Assembly: GCF_900452395.1 (NCBI RefSeq)
Contig: NZ_UGNV01000001.1
Location: forward strand, 1,885,501-1,949,500
Origin: Legionella beliardensis
Lineage (GTDB): Bacteria; Pseudomonadota; Gammaproteobacteria; Legionellales; Legionellaceae
Length of the DNA stretch: 64,000 bases
Reading direction: 5' to 3'
Shown piece by piece: positions 9,701-18,259 of this stretch; position 1 is the stretch's first letter; each line of letters opens with the position of its first letter. Position numbers and translations under genes: made by a program. The notes beneath the pieces are model-generated. The model was not told the origin of the DNA. It did no database searches and saw nothing but the letters and a program-made list of their open reading frames with translations.

Positions 9701-11288
9701 TTTTTTGATTTAATTCGCCTGGAAGGTCGCTCACTTCAACCCTCACTTGTTCTGCTTGCGCTTTAATTACATTTGCAGATTCACTAATAGTAGCCGTAGC
9801 TTGTTCATGTTTTTCTAGTTCTTGTGTAGCCCATAGTTGCCAATACTGATTTATATCTTGCAATATTGTCATTTTCGCCTGATTAAGGGGCTCTTCAATT
9901 TCTAACTTTAACTTCTTAAAAACAGCAGCGATATAATCACTAACAGACGTTAAATGTGCTGAATTAGTTAAGTTCCTGACAAAATAAGTAGTCAGTAAAT
10001 CTTGCTCTACAAACGATGTATCTAAACCTTCCTGATTATATTGACTCAATAACGTATTTAGTTGCCCTACAGGAGATTCAGCATTTATCTCATCTATAAG
10101 TCTTGTTGATGTTAATCGACTTATTAGATTAGCTTTCTGTTTCTTTAATTGCTCTAAACTTGCTAGAGTAAGTTGCTCTAAATTGTCAAAGCGCTGTACT
10201 AATTCATGTAATATTGCATCTAATTGCAAATTAGCTGACTCTTTTAAGGTTGAAAATCTCTCGGCTTGTTCAGGTATTGCGCGCACTTTAATAAGTAAAT
10301 CACGATTTAAGTGGTCAATAGTTTGCTGAATCAGTTCAGATTTAGCTTGTTCACTTTTCACCTTTGGCGTTTCAGCAAACTCTTTAAAATAATTAAAGAT
10401 AACAGCATCAATGAATTTGAAGATGACAGGCAAATTGCGTTTATATTGTAACTTAATATCAATGACTCTTTTATTATCCGGTGTCTCTTGTGCTACAAAA
10501 ACGAAATCTCCCGTATGATGCATAGGTTTGCCTATCAATTTGGAAGTAGATTCAATAGCAGCTGGGTTAAGAAAAGATAAGAGCTTTGCAACATCATCAG
10601 GTAAAGACGATAATAATTTCGCTAACTCAATAAAAAAATCAAATAAAACCGGATGTTTAATTTGAAATTTAATATGCTGAAATGGTTGGCTTAAATAGTT
10701 TCGTTTTAAATACTGCAAAATAGCAAAAGAAAAATCTACTGAAAAATTATTATCTTTATTAGCAAAGTAGCTTTTATTGAACCGGGATAAATCCACACTT
10801 TCCAATATATCTTCAATAATTTTGCCAGCGTCAGGTGTTTTTAATAGTGTATTTTTTAACAACTCAAACTTTATATGCGCTCTTAATTGCTGTATAGCAT
10901 GCTCTAACCTCACTTCATCGAGCCGAACTTCACTTGTCAAATAAGAAGATAGATTTCTCTCGATTATTTTCTGTAAGTTCTTATCAAGAAAATCATATAT
11001 TTTGTAATTGATACTTAAATAATCCTCTCGCTTATTTTTTAATCTTAGTAAAGTTGGGATGGTAAACGCATCAGTAAAACCAGGCGAGCCGCCTTCGCTA
11101 TATACATTAAGCACACTGCGGAGTTTACTTATTAAGTCTAATAATTCTTGAATTTGATTGTCAGTTTCTATCGCTGTCTTTGTTTTATCATCTCTTAAAG
11201 CCGGAACAACTTGAGCATCTTTTAGTCTGCTTTCTAAACTTGTCAGAAATTTACCAAGTGGACTATCTATGAATTTAGTATAAGACAT
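6759..11288 (-). CDS. Giant predicted coiled-coil protein, possible secreted effector
   Basis: This uninterrupted 1509-residue protein is very rich in Leu, Gln, Glu and Lys, with long heptad-like stretches over roughly residues 330-1200 (for example repeated LEQL, LQQEV, KELNLQANQFEEF patterns). It has no signal peptide. One hydrophobic stretch near the C-terminus (IALNLLALLKLAVSKII) could touch a membrane. I recognise no enzymatic motif. Legionellales encode many long coiled-coil Dot/Icm substrates, and the size, composition and position beside a mobile-looking element fit that class. A structural or SMC-like cytoplasmic role is possible, but no Walker motifs were seen. Confidence 0.7.
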   Translation of the reverse strand: MSYTKFIDSPLGKFLTSLESRLKDAQVVPALRDDKTKTAIETDNQIQELLDLISKLRSVLNVYSEGGSPGFTDAFTIPTLLRLKNKREDYLSINYKIYDFLDKNLQKIIERNLSSYLTSEVRLDEVRLEHAIQQLRAHIKFELLKNTLLKTPDAGKIIEDILESVDLSRFNKSYFANKDNNFSVDFSFAILQYLKRNYLSQPFQHIKFQIKHPVLFDFFIELAKLLSSLPDDVAKLLSFLNPAAIESTSKLIGKPMHHTGDFVFVAQETPDNKRVIDIKLQYKRNLPVIFKFIDAVIFNYFKEFAETPKVKSEQAKSELIQQTIDHLNRDLLIKVRAIPEQAERFSTLKESANLQLDAILHELVQRFDNLEQLTLASLEQLKKQKANLISRLTSTRLIDEINAESPVGQLNTLLSQYNQEGLDTSFVEQDLLTTYFVRNLTNSAHLTSVSDYIAAVFKKLKLEIEEPLNQAKMTILQDINQYWQLWATQELEKHEQATATISESANVIKAQAEQVRVEVSDLPGELNQKISYFEATLVEIESKKQQVQSLQKELNLQANQFEEFRLNARTPDDFSKFFGQGLQQRINIIYEEQQNDLVEVNHVLNHVNDGLIQQENEINAALERAHFEKRMSDSNPQELKSILQEKSQALVILQKDLNDSQLQILRTELDVIQASKPTESSIKIQERIQTTSNLFNQTLEILYTNLSKLLIPINEEKPQELVESLRKLAQANRLEVIMCLENLLALHEVNVVNENCYGKERIFHWIEGELIPAAKQDLSVNQLAKVFEKAKDFNQAYLIQPLFDIICPEIKFDSLNKWKEFYQSLQKIHHPSIFSGETTKANNKEKLKALGQVFNNNSDILFVKPTVEKLIHVLKDTNEKLTQDEKDIATLTQEKELQEKINPLTIIESQIIVLKQEELILEKIIALLEKNQTVTQAFNDLKTILTSPNLMTVLIETELAMQKLQQVLAEIVLEIEQLKSLPQLDNANNDYALKVNQLSDNLSTLQQEVDEVTSTYYQRLVSEFSLESETLNKLHGDFNLALEEYRQNRAPTLDSTLLLFKQLEALKKAKKDIKEKLEKIPEALKATINKSAVKNYFINSVSEELIANSLVRKMKEYIDTTAAAAKETCDRVVLTDIKAVHLRPINIIYSQEIADANRLVNAAINKSIKIKELLQVTPLRGSAELLKLITTSEVSSTKVRNEIIAKAGCVNIAQIRIIERQKLSNQFKQALQTYLDKRAEKYNIKDKLIPIDKNHREAFVSALKDRLDNYTENGDSQLILELIRNNKSKFPGQYLQPLLNRLILAIQNHDKTLPQAYNADFTEEIHLPKPNLEEAPRVLQRLQLSKSTKELAAKIKQIYQDIEDMLQYGKTLNYECGTNKELSQTPIELAEGLKERLDEFLVVNEDKIKKPGATRNQLMHTFYQDFDTHLYSQADTMSEHRDKDSWKPIVANIALNLLALLKLAVSKIITGHASFFFQQTTRMEKVEAIEQSLISTVESSYVYEIGPTS

Positions 11289-11392
11289 AGCAACTCTCCC
11301 TAAAATTTAATTATTATTTAAATCCAAGTAGGAGTTAAAATTTGCCAATTGTGCCCTTTCTTTTTCCAAGAAAGCAATAAAAAAATTTTTAT

Positions 11393-12235
11393 TTACTGGT
11401 TTTTTACAAGTTGGTTCAATAATTTACCAAGGCGGCAACCAGCCATTGCTAAGCGTTGCTTGCTAATTGTTTTGACGGATTGTTGGTATATTTTTGAGGG
11501 TTTATCCCCTTTTTTTAAAAGATAAGCTACTTTGATTGCCAATTGATGCGATTCATCAGCCCATTGTTTTGCACTTGGTTCATCTCTATTAACATGACAA
11601 GGCCAACGCTTTTCTAGAAGATGAGCCTGTTTAACCACATATTTATAAGAATAACCTTGTTTCGGTTTAAGGAAACCGCCACCATTATCCCAATAAGCAT
11701 GTAAATTAGTGGCAACAGAATTAGCTCCTAAAACCACTTGATTTCCACCCTGATCACCTTTAGGGTAATTCACACTAAATAAATTTACAGCATGCATTGG
11801 TTGATGAATATCACCCACCACATGCAAAAGAACTCGCAAACTAAATCCCTTATCATAGGACGAGGCTGTTTCACTTTTTAAAATAGACACTGCTTCATTA
11901 ATGGCATAAACAGCATTAATTTTATCTGGATTGATGGGGGGTGTCTTATCAATAACGTAAGGAATATCAATATAATGCATTGCTTGTAGCCATAGCTCAT
12001 TACGATAACGTAATCTATCTAGCCAGGGGGCCGCACTGACTAAAGATTTAGCGCTATAAACCCCATCAAGGGCATGGTTATAACGATTATAAATCTGCTT
12101 GGCTTCTGGCGTTAGTTGGTCATAAGCAATTTGGGCGACAATACGATGGCCTAAACTATTCCAAGCATTTGCAGTGAAACTAAAGCCTACACTTAATCCT
12201 AATATCGCAAGCGTTGGGACTTTTCTTCTCATCAT
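11393..12235 (-). CDS. Secreted S1/P1-family nuclease / 3'-nucleotidase
   Basis: This 280-residue protein has an N-terminal signal peptide that should be cut after ANA at residue 24, leaving tryptophan W25 as the mature N-terminus. In P1 nuclease the N-terminal Trp and the following His (here H30 in WNSLGH) bind zinc. The other zinc-ligand motifs are visible: HYIDIPY, LLHVVGDIHQPMHA, GDQGGNQ and NLHAYWDNG. The family cleaves single-stranded nucleic acids and 3'-nucleotides; Legionella relatives are secreted. It lies just downstream of tolB on the same strand, separated by a 14-bp-stem hairpin, so it is probably its own transcription unit. Confidence 0.9.
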   Translation of the reverse strand: MMRRKVPTLAILGLSVGFSFTANAWNSLGHRIVAQIAYDQLTPEAKQIYNRYNHALDGVYSAKSLVSAAPWLDRLRYRNELWLQAMHYIDIPYVIDKTPPINPDKINAVYAINEAVSILKSETASSYDKGFSLRVLLHVVGDIHQPMHAVNLFSVNYPKGDQGGNQVVLGANSVATNLHAYWDNGGGFLKPKQGYSYKYVVKQAHLLEKRWPCHVNRDEPSAKQWADESHQLAIKVAYLLKKGDKPSKIYQQSVKTISKQRLAMAGCRLGKLLNQLVKNQ

Positions 12236-12339
12236 TTATCCTAAATAATATGAGTTCGCTAAGCTAGTAAGTTTTATAGCGAACTGCTTTTTTAAATTAA
12301 ATCCTGCTAGATGCTTTGCCTGCTATGAAATAATATTCG

Positions 12340-12374
12340 TCGACATAAAAGTAATGGCACTACTTTTATGTCGA
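12340..12374 (-). terminator. Perfect 14-bp hairpin downstream of tolB
   Basis: TCGACATAAAAGTA at 12340-12353 is followed by a 7-base loop and its perfect complement at 12361-12374. The hairpin begins 2 bp beyond the tolB stop codon. No clear U-tract follows on the minus strand, so it may act as a weak terminator or as an mRNA 3'-end stabiliser of the tol operon. The function is inferred from position. Confidence 0.5.
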
Positions 12375-12376
12375 AC

Positions 12377-13645
12377 TCACATTAAATAGGGTGACCATGC
12401 CGGCTCTTGCACATCACCTTCACGGATAGGTAAACGTACTTTGATGCGCCCATCAATTGAAACAATACCTAATACACCTTTATCCTGATAGCGAGTTGCG
12501 TATAATATTAAACGTCCATTAGGCGCAACTGAGGGTGACTCAGCTAGTGAAGAAAACGTTAATTGATTAATATGTCCTGTATCAACATCTTGTACAGCAA
12601 TATTAAAACGACTTTTTTCATCACGATGAAAGATGGCAATGTGTTTTTGATCAGGTGTATAAGATGCCCGTGCATTGTAATTACCTTCATAGGTTACCCG
12701 GCTAACACTTCCTAAGGCTAAGTCTAACTTATAAATTTGTGGCGACCCGCCTCGTCCTGAAGTAAATAGTAACGAGCGTCCATCAGGTGAAAACCTAGGC
12801 TCAGTATCTATCGCTTCTCCAAAGGTAAGCTGCTTTAAATTACCATCGGTTAAGTTAACACTATATACTTTTGGATTGCCGCCCTTGGAAAGCACGACTG
12901 CTAGCTCACGGCCGTCAGGTGACCAAGTTGGCGCACCATTTAAACCCATAAAATCTGTCACTAGTCGTCTGCGCCCTGTTTCTACGCTAACAATAAAAAT
13001 TTGAGCTTTTTTCTTTTCAAAAGAAACATACGCAATTTGCCGACCATCTGGGGACCAAGAAGGCGACATAATGGGAGCTGATGAGACAAGTAAACTATGC
13101 GGATTGTACCCATCAACATCTGCTACCTCAAGCGAATACCTAGCACGGCCTCCTTGACGCTGCACTAAAATATAAGCGATACGAGTTGAAAAGACACCGC
13201 GCTCGCCGGTTAGTTTTTCATAAACAAGGTCACTGATGTGATGTGCAAGCGAACGAAGTTCATTACCATTAACTTGGAAACTACTACTAAGTAATACGCG
13301 GCCTTGAGCCACAGCATCAATAAGCTTATAACTCACTTCATAGCGATTAAATCCTGTTTTAACGACATGCCCCGTTAACAGGCTATCTGCCCCTGCTTGC
13401 CGCCATAACTGAAAAGGCACTTCTTCTGTTGTCCTTGCAGGTAGGGGAACAAGTTTAAACCGACCAGAAAAATGTAAATCATTATTAACAACATTGGTAA
13501 ACACCTGTGCTGCATTATCATTGCCGAAAGAATTAATGGCAATCGGCAATGCAGAATTAACACCTTGAGTTAATTCTAAATCAAGAGCAAATAATGCTGT
13601 TGGCCCTATCACTAATAGTAACGCTATAATTCGTTTAAACACCAC
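12377..13645 (-). CDS. tolB: Tol-Pal system periplasmic beta-propeller protein
   Basis: The 422-residue protein starts with a signal peptide (cleavage after LFA, residue ~20), followed by the TolB N-terminal domain and a six-bladed propeller whose blades show the repeated [12 protein letters not shown] / [12 protein letters not shown] motif. TolB links the TolQRA inner-membrane motor to Pal and the outer membrane during cell constriction. The start is GTG at 13645 (a second GTG follows immediately at 13642), 1 bp after the tolA stop. Pal and CpoB, which often follow tolB, are absent; an S1/P1 nuclease comes next. Confidence 0.95.
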   Translation of the reverse strand: MVFKRIIALLLVIGPTALFALDLELTQGVNSALPIAINSFGNDNAAQVFTNVVNNDLHFSGRFKLVPLPARTTEEVPFQLWRQAGADSLLTGHVVKTGFNRYEVSYKLIDAVAQGRVLLSSSFQVNGNELRSLAHHISDLVYEKLTGERGVFSTRIAYILVQRQGGRARYSLEVADVDGYNPHSLLVSSAPIMSPSWSPDGRQIAYVSFEKKKAQIFIVSVETGRRRLVTDFMGLNGAPTWSPDGRELAVVLSKGGNPKVYSVNLTDGNLKQLTFGEAIDTEPRFSPDGRSLLFTSGRGGSPQIYKLDLALGSVSRVTYEGNYNARASYTPDQKHIAIFHRDEKSRFNIAVQDVDTGHINQLTFSSLAESPSVAPNGRLILYATRYQDKGVLGIVSIDGRIKVRLPIREGDVQEPAWSPYLM

Positions 13646-13646
13646 C

Positions 13647-14636
13647 TTACCCCCTAACGTTTTCTGGCCTTACGGTTAAACTGATATCACGAAATAAATC
13701 AAATGTTGCTGGATCAGTTGGCACGGGTAGCGGGGATGCTTTGTAAATAGCCGTCTGGGCTGATCTGTCAAGAACAGGATCGCCACTACTACGTGTTAAG
13801 CTAACTTCTAATACCGCGCCATTTGGCGCTAAGCGAATACGAAATTGACTAGATAAACTACTATCGACATTTTCAGGTAGAATCCATTGCTGGCTTATAG
13901 CATTCACTATCATCGCCTTATATTTATTAACTTCTCCAGCAATTTTTGCTTTTTCCGCAGCCTCTTCTGCAGCTTGTGCAGCGCGGCGCTTTTCTGCCGC
14001 AGCTTTTTCTGCTTGCGCTTTTAACGCCTCCTCCTGCTTAAGTTTTGCTTCTTTTTCTTGCTCCACTTGCGCTAATTTCATTTGCTCTTCAGCTTGCTGT
14101 TTCTTAAGTAGAGCTAACTTTTCTGCTTCCTGGCGCTGCTTTTGTTCCAGTTGTTGTTGCTTGTTTTTGAGCTCTTCTAAGCGTTTTGCTTCTTTCTCTT
14201 TTTGCAGCGCTAACTGTTTTAAGCGCTTTTGCTCTTCTTCTATTTCTTTCTTCTTAGCAAGTGCTAGTTTTGCTGCTTCTTCTTTTAATTTTGCTAATTG
14301 TTGCTGCTCTTGTAAGCGCGCCAACCGTGCAGCTTCTGCTTGTTTTTTCAAAGCAAGCTGATGAGCTTGTTCTGCTTTTTGTTTCTTAACCCGCTCTTCC
14401 TTCAAGCGATTTAAAGTATCCATCACTTCTTGGTTATCAATACTAACCGCTTTAACAAGTTCCTGTTTTGGTTTCGTTGCTAACTCTGTTGGCATAATTT
14501 GGCCGGGTTCATTTTTGGTTTCTTTTACTAAAACTGGTCTCGGGCTGGTCACTTCTACTAGTAATAAAATACCTAAAAATACATGCAAGAAAATAGCAGC
14601 AAAAAATGCTTTACGATAACTGTTTTCAATGATCAT
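13647..14636 (-). CDS. tolA: Tol-Pal system inner-membrane protein spanning the periplasm
   Basis: This 329-residue protein has one N-terminal transmembrane helix (residues ~9-28), a long Lys/Glu/Ala/Gln-rich helical domain (about 75-235) and a C-terminal domain III (about 236-329) containing QQWILPENV and [14 protein letters not shown]. TolA connects the TolQR proton-driven motor to TolB/Pal in the periplasm. The start overlaps the end of tolR by 4 bp and the stop is adjacent to tolB, so the operon is tightly coupled. The central domain is highly repetitive, as usual. Confidence 0.93.
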   Translation of the reverse strand: MIIENSYRKAFFAAIFLHVFLGILLLVEVTSPRPVLVKETKNEPGQIMPTELATKPKQELVKAVSIDNQEVMDTLNRLKEERVKKQKAEQAHQLALKKQAEAARLARLQEQQQLAKLKEEAAKLALAKKKEIEEEQKRLKQLALQKEKEAKRLEELKNKQQQLEQKQRQEAEKLALLKKQQAEEQMKLAQVEQEKEAKLKQEEALKAQAEKAAAEKRRAAQAAEEAAEKAKIAGEVNKYKAMIVNAISQQWILPENVDSSLSSQFRIRLAPNGAVLEVSLTRSSGDPVLDRSAQTAIYKASPLPVPTDPATFDLFRDISLTVRPENVRG

Positions 14637-15091
14637 CCTTGGTTCTCCTGCCCTTCGTCTGAAGAATCAGTTAACAAACCAACTTGGGCTGCGCCTGCCT
14701 GTTTTAATAAGCCCATGGCTGTAACAACCTTACCATAAGAAACACCTTGATCACCCTTAACCAAAACAGGTAGCGTTTCGTGTGTCTGTTTTGCTAGCTC
14801 TAATTCTGCTGCCACCCGTACCATTAACGCTCGCGGCTCAATGGGCAGGTTAGGCTCATTGGTAATATTTAAGAAATAATCACCCTGCTGATTCACAGAA
14901 ACAATGATGGGTTCGCGATCACCTGTGGCGACTGATTCGCTAGCAGCTTTAGGTAATTCTACCGTAACACCCTGGGTTAACATGGGCGCTGTAATCATAA
15001 AAATAACTAATAAAACAAGCATGACATCAATGTATGGTACAACATTAATCTCGGCTACTGGCCGTATACTAGTTCGCTTTTTTCTTAACAT
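14633..15091 (-). CDS. tolR: Tol-Pal system ExbD/TolR-family motor protein
   Basis: The 152-residue protein has an N-terminal transmembrane helix beginning INVVPYIDVMLVLLVIFMI. The aspartate in PYIDVMLVLL is the conserved proton-pathway residue of TolR/ExbD. A periplasmic domain follows, with a typical VKGDQGVSYGKVVTAMGLLKQAG ending. It forms the TolQR stator with the upstream tolQ product, and only 1 bp lies between the two genes. Gene order tolQ-tolR-tolA-tolB is canonical. Confidence 0.94.
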   Translation of the reverse strand: MLRKKRTSIRPVAEINVVPYIDVMLVLLVIFMITAPMLTQGVTVELPKAASESVATGDREPIIVSVNQQGDYFLNITNEPNLPIEPRALMVRVAAELELAKQTHETLPVLVKGDQGVSYGKVVTAMGLLKQAGAAQVGLLTDSSDEGQENQG

Positions 15092-15092
15092 G

Positions 15093-15767
15093 TTAACCTC
15101 TAACTGGAGCAGCTGTTTGCTGTTCTATTAAGGCAATTAATTCATCTTGAAATAAATCATATTGATTCAATAAGCCATTTGCCCGAGTTGAATAGCGATT
15201 GTAGGCGATGACTGCAGGAATAGCTGTAAATAAACCGAGTGCTGTTGCAACAAGCGCTTCAGAAATTCCCGGCGCCACCATCGCAATCGTTGCTTGCTGT
15301 GCCTGGCCTAGTGCCTGAAATGATGTCATAATTCCCCAAACTGTTCCAAATAAGCCGATATAAGGCGCAATGGAACCAACTGATGCAAAATAAGGTAGAT
15401 GTTTTTCTAATTTTGTTGCTTCTTTAGCCTGGCTAATTTGCATAACTCGCTGAATAGGTTCAAGCGCCACATTACCATGCTTGCGGGAACGAATGTATTC
15501 TCGAAAACCTGCATGAAAAATTGCTGCCAAACCATGCTTATAATCAGGGTTGTTATCTATGTCAGTATATAATTTACTTAAATCACTGCTTTCCCAAAAG
15601 CGTCTAGTAAAATTATCACATTCACTTTTTTTGCGATTAAAATACCAGGCGCGCTGTAAAATAAGAGTCCATGAAAAAATTGAAGCAACAAGTAAAAGAA
15701 GCATCACAACTTTTACGACAAGGCCTGCTTGTAAAAAATAACCCAAAACACTGGCATGGCTACCCAT
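15093..15767 (-). CDS. tolQ: Tol-Pal system MotA/TolQ/ExbB proton channel protein
   Basis: At 224 residues this is of normal TolQ length, with one N-terminal membrane helix (VVMLLLLVASIFSWTLIL) and two C-terminal helices. The MotA/TolQ/ExbB signature is present: LPYFASVGSIAPYIGLFGTV, then GISEALVATALGLFTAIPAVIAYN. With TolR it converts proton-motive force to movement of TolA. It is preceded by ybgC with a 38-bp gap, matching the usual ybgC-tolQRAB order. Confidence 0.95.
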   Translation of the reverse strand: MGSHASVLGYFLQAGLVVKVVMLLLLVASIFSWTLILQRAWYFNRKKSECDNFTRRFWESSDLSKLYTDIDNNPDYKHGLAAIFHAGFREYIRSRKHGNVALEPIQRVMQISQAKEATKLEKHLPYFASVGSIAPYIGLFGTVWGIMTSFQALGQAQQATIAMVAPGISEALVATALGLFTAIPAVIAYNRYSTRANGLLNQYDLFQDELIALIEQQTAAPVRG

Positions 15768-15805
15768 GTTTTTATTCCTCCAACTAATAGGTTTGCTGAG
15801 AATAA

Positions 15806-16204
15806 TTACAAAGCGTTAGCTAAAAAATTATTTGGTAAGCGCTTTGGTTTCATTGCTTTATTTACACACACCACATTAATGCTCGCTTGGCAAAGCATCT
15901 TATTATCCTGGTTTTTCATTTTTTGTTCAAATAAAAGGCTACAACTTCTTTGCTCGGCAATCACCGTGCTAATAGATAATACATCATCTAAACGAGCAGG
16001 GTAATCATAATGAAGCTTAATATCCCTGATAGCAAAGTGGTAATCACTGGTTATGAGTGCCGTTAACGGCAAACCAGCTTGCCTAAACATATCGGAACGC
16101 GCTCGCTCAAAAAAGCGAAGATAATTAGCATGGTAAACAACACCCATAGCATCTGTATCTTCTATATAAACGCGAAAGGTCGCATGACTACTATTAAGAT
16201 TCAT
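15806..16204 (-). CDS. ybgC: Acyl-CoA thioesterase of the YbgC hotdog family
   Basis: The likely start is ATG at 16204, giving 132 residues ([21 protein letters not shown]); this ATG overlaps the ruvB stop, and a longer reading to 16264 would lie entirely in ruvB. The YbgC signature is clear: [24 protein letters not shown], containing the catalytic aspartate of hotdog thioesterases. YbgC hydrolyses acyl-CoA or acyl-ACP and is conserved next to tol-pal genes, with a suggested role in phospholipid metabolism at the envelope. Position 5' of tolQ supports the call. Confidence 0.93.
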   Translation of the reverse strand: MNLNSSHATFRVYIEDTDAMGVVYHANYLRFFERARSDMFRQAGLPLTALITSDYHFAIRDIKLHYDYPARLDDVLSISTVIAEQRSCSLLFEQKMKNQDNKMLCQASINVVCVNKAMKPKRLPNNFLANAL

Positions 16205-17219
16205 TCTTAAGTTCACACTGAGTTGGCTGCAGACCAAAATGCTCATAAGCAAGCTGCGAAGCAATTCGACCGCGAGCTGTGCGCATTAAAAATCCTTGTT
16301 GGATTAAGTAAGGTTCAATGACATCCTCAATTGTTCCTTTTTCTTCACCAATTGCAGCAGCAATACTTTCAACCCCTACAGGGCCCCCGGCAAATCGCTC
16401 CATAACGGCGAGCAGCAATTTTCTATCCATGATATCAAGCCCATGTTTATCCACATCTAGCATCTGTAAAGCAAGCTTAGCTATTTCCAAGGTTATTATG
16501 CCTTCACCACATACTTCTGCATAGTCACGGACACGCCTTAAAAGACGATTGGCAATACGAGGCGTGCCACGCGAGCGCATCGCAATTTCCCAAGCGCCGT
16601 CCTCTTCAGTAACAACTTTTAATAAGCGTGCTGAGCGTGACACAATATTTGTTAAGGCTTCAACTGAATAAAACTCCAAACGTTGTACAATGCCAAAACG
16701 ATCGCGAAGTGGGGAGGTTAATGAGCCTGCGCGTGTAGTAGCCCCGATTAAAGTAAAAGGCGGCAATTCAAGCTTAATAGAACGTGCGGCAGGCCCCTCT
16801 CCTATCATAATATCTAATTTATAATCTTCCATCGCCGGATAAAGGACTTCTTCAATGACAGGGTTAAGGCGATGGATTTCATCAATAAAAAGCACATCAT
16901 TTTCTTCAAGATTTGTTAAGAGAGCGGCGATATCACCTGCTCTTTCCAACACAGGCCCTGAGGTTTGTCTTAAATTAACCCCCAATTCATGAGCAATAAT
17001 TCCTGCTAAGGTTGTTTTTCCAAGGCCTGGGGGGCCAAACACTAAAACATGATCAAGCGCATCACGGCGATTTTTAGCAGCATCAATAAAAATTCGCATT
17101 TGTTGGCGAACCGCATCTTGCCCAATATAATCTTCTAGACATAAAGGGCGAATGGCTCTATCAATAGCTTCTTCTGATGGCGTGGCATTTGCGCTTATTA
17201 AACGATCACTTTGGAGCAT
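16194..17219 (-). CDS. ruvB: Holliday junction branch-migration helicase subunit B
   Basis: This 341-residue AAA+ ATPase shows Walker A (GPPGLGKTT, near residue 62), Walker B (FIDEIH), the sensor region [18 protein letters not shown] and the C-terminal winged-helix domain (ARGRIAS). RuvB drives branch migration of Holliday junctions with RuvA. The usual neighbours ruvA and ruvC are not downstream; ybgC and tol genes follow instead, and the 3' end overlaps ybgC by 11 bp. Confidence 0.97.
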   Translation of the reverse strand: MLQSDRLISANATPSEEAIDRAIRPLCLEDYIGQDAVRQQMRIFIDAAKNRRDALDHVLVFGPPGLGKTTLAGIIAHELGVNLRQTSGPVLERAGDIAALLTNLEENDVLFIDEIHRLNPVIEEVLYPAMEDYKLDIMIGEGPAARSIKLELPPFTLIGATTRAGSLTSPLRDRFGIVQRLEFYSVEALTNIVSRSARLLKVVTEEDGAWEIAMRSRGTPRIANRLLRRVRDYAEVCGEGIITLEIAKLALQMLDVDKHGLDIMDRKLLLAVMERFAGGPVGVESIAAAIGEEKGTIEDVIEPYLIQQGFLMRTARGRIASQLAYEHFGLQPTQCELKNES

Positions 17220-17395
17220 AATTTTTCAAAACTTAACGATTTATTTTGCAGCATTCTAACACATTTCTTTGGCGAGGTTGATGGTCTTTTTGCTTTTCTA
17301 TTCGGCTTTTTAGAAGTAGTCAACAGACTCTGGGTCAAATGTGCTACAAAGAAGTAGGTGCTCGGCAAAATAGCAATGATCAACGTATAAAATCT

Positions 17396-17806
17396 TCATC
17401 GTATCTTTTCAATGAGCTGTAAAGAACGATAATCATCTAACGACAGTTGATCAAAAAAAATAACCATCACACGGTGTTTTGTTTCGTGGCTTAATTCCAT
17501 AAGAAAAAATAGACCGCAATCCAAAATCAATCGATGTTTTTGATAGTTAAATTGGGCGCCATATTTATCAAATAAACGCCATTCATCTTGCACGAATATA
17601 AGTTGATTAAAATCTCGATAAGGGCAAGGATAAATGTAAATAGAAACAAGCTTAATAATTAAATACAATAAAAGGCTACTTTTAATAAGCCAAAAAAATT
17701 GACAATGAATGACTACATAAGCTGCAAAACAATACAGCACAACAGCCAATCGTCGGTAAGAATCAGAATTACCGAGGTTGATTATACATCTGGATAAGTT
17801 CAACAA
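17396..17806 (-). CDS. YgfX/CptA-like inner-membrane protein
   Basis: The 136-residue protein has two adjacent hydrophobic helices (about residues 20-37 and 42-57) followed by a soluble region containing EWRLFD and LILDCGLFFLMEL. Its size, topology and overlap with the sdhE 3' end match YgfX (CptA), the membrane partner described with SdhE/CptB. In E. coli the pair was reported as an atypical toxin-antitoxin system affecting FtsZ/MreB, although SdhE is now known mainly as a flavinylation factor. Assignment rests mainly on context; sequence similarity in this family is weak. Confidence 0.65.
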   Translation of the reverse strand: MLNLSRCIINLGNSDSYRRLAVVLYCFAAYVVIHCQFFWLIKSSLLLYLIIKLVSIYIYPCPYRDFNQLIFVQDEWRLFDKYGAQFNYQKHRLILDCGLFFLMELSHETKHRVMVIFFDQLSLDDYRSLQLIEKIR

Positions 17807-18023
17807 CTGCTAGTAAGTCCTTATTAGAAGGTTTGTCATTGCCCATCAGCCAGCAATAAAGTTCAGGGTCAGAAATTGTAAGTAGCTGTTCAAAGGCTGC
17901 AATTTGTGACTCATTTAATTTATCTAAAGCTTGTTTAATAAATTGATTAAGAATTAAATCAAGTTCTAGCATGCCTCGTCGACACTGCCATTTGATTCTG
18001 GCTTTTCTGGTTGTATCAATCAT
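17769..18023 (-). CDS. sdhE: FAD assembly factor SdhE (YgfY/CptB)
   Basis: The 84-residue protein contains CRRGMLELDLIL, including the RGxxE motif needed for covalent flavinylation of succinate dehydrogenase SdhA, and the later DPELYCWLMG segment typical of the family. It starts at ATG 18023 and its 3' end overlaps the ygfX-like gene by 38 bp. Its gene is divergent from ygfZ, which lies ~180 bp away. Confidence 0.92.
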   Translation of the reverse strand: MIDTTRKARIKWQCRRGMLELDLILNQFIKQALDKLNESQIAAFEQLLTISDPELYCWLMGNDKPSNKDLLAVVELIQMYNQPR

Positions 18024-18259
18024 CGTATTTCAAGGATTAAAAATAATGATATATTACAGCAATTACCGCCAATTTTCACAGATGGCGATAATAAAAGTTT
18101 GACGCAAAAACCAATGGTGAACCTTCATAGCTTAAGGAAGGCTTTCGGCGTGATTATAATGAGCCTGTGCGTTTAGGCTTTGTTGATACTGATTTTTAAG
18201 TGATAATTGCTAGGTATAGTACACTACACCTTACATTTACCGCAATTAGGGTTAAGACA

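Noticed and set aside
17198..17383. 61-codon frame upstream of ruvB
   Set aside because: It is short, overlaps the ruvB start, has no ribosome site and no recognisable sequence.
17396..18023. Toxin-antitoxin module reading of sdhE-ygfX
   Set aside because: SdhE is better explained as a flavinylation factor; the toxin claim for the YgfX family cannot be supported from this sequence.
18160..18184. AGCCT...AGGCT hairpin with TTGTT before ygfZ, considered as an attenuator or riboswitch
   Set aside because: The stem is only 5 bp and no known riboswitch motif surrounds it.
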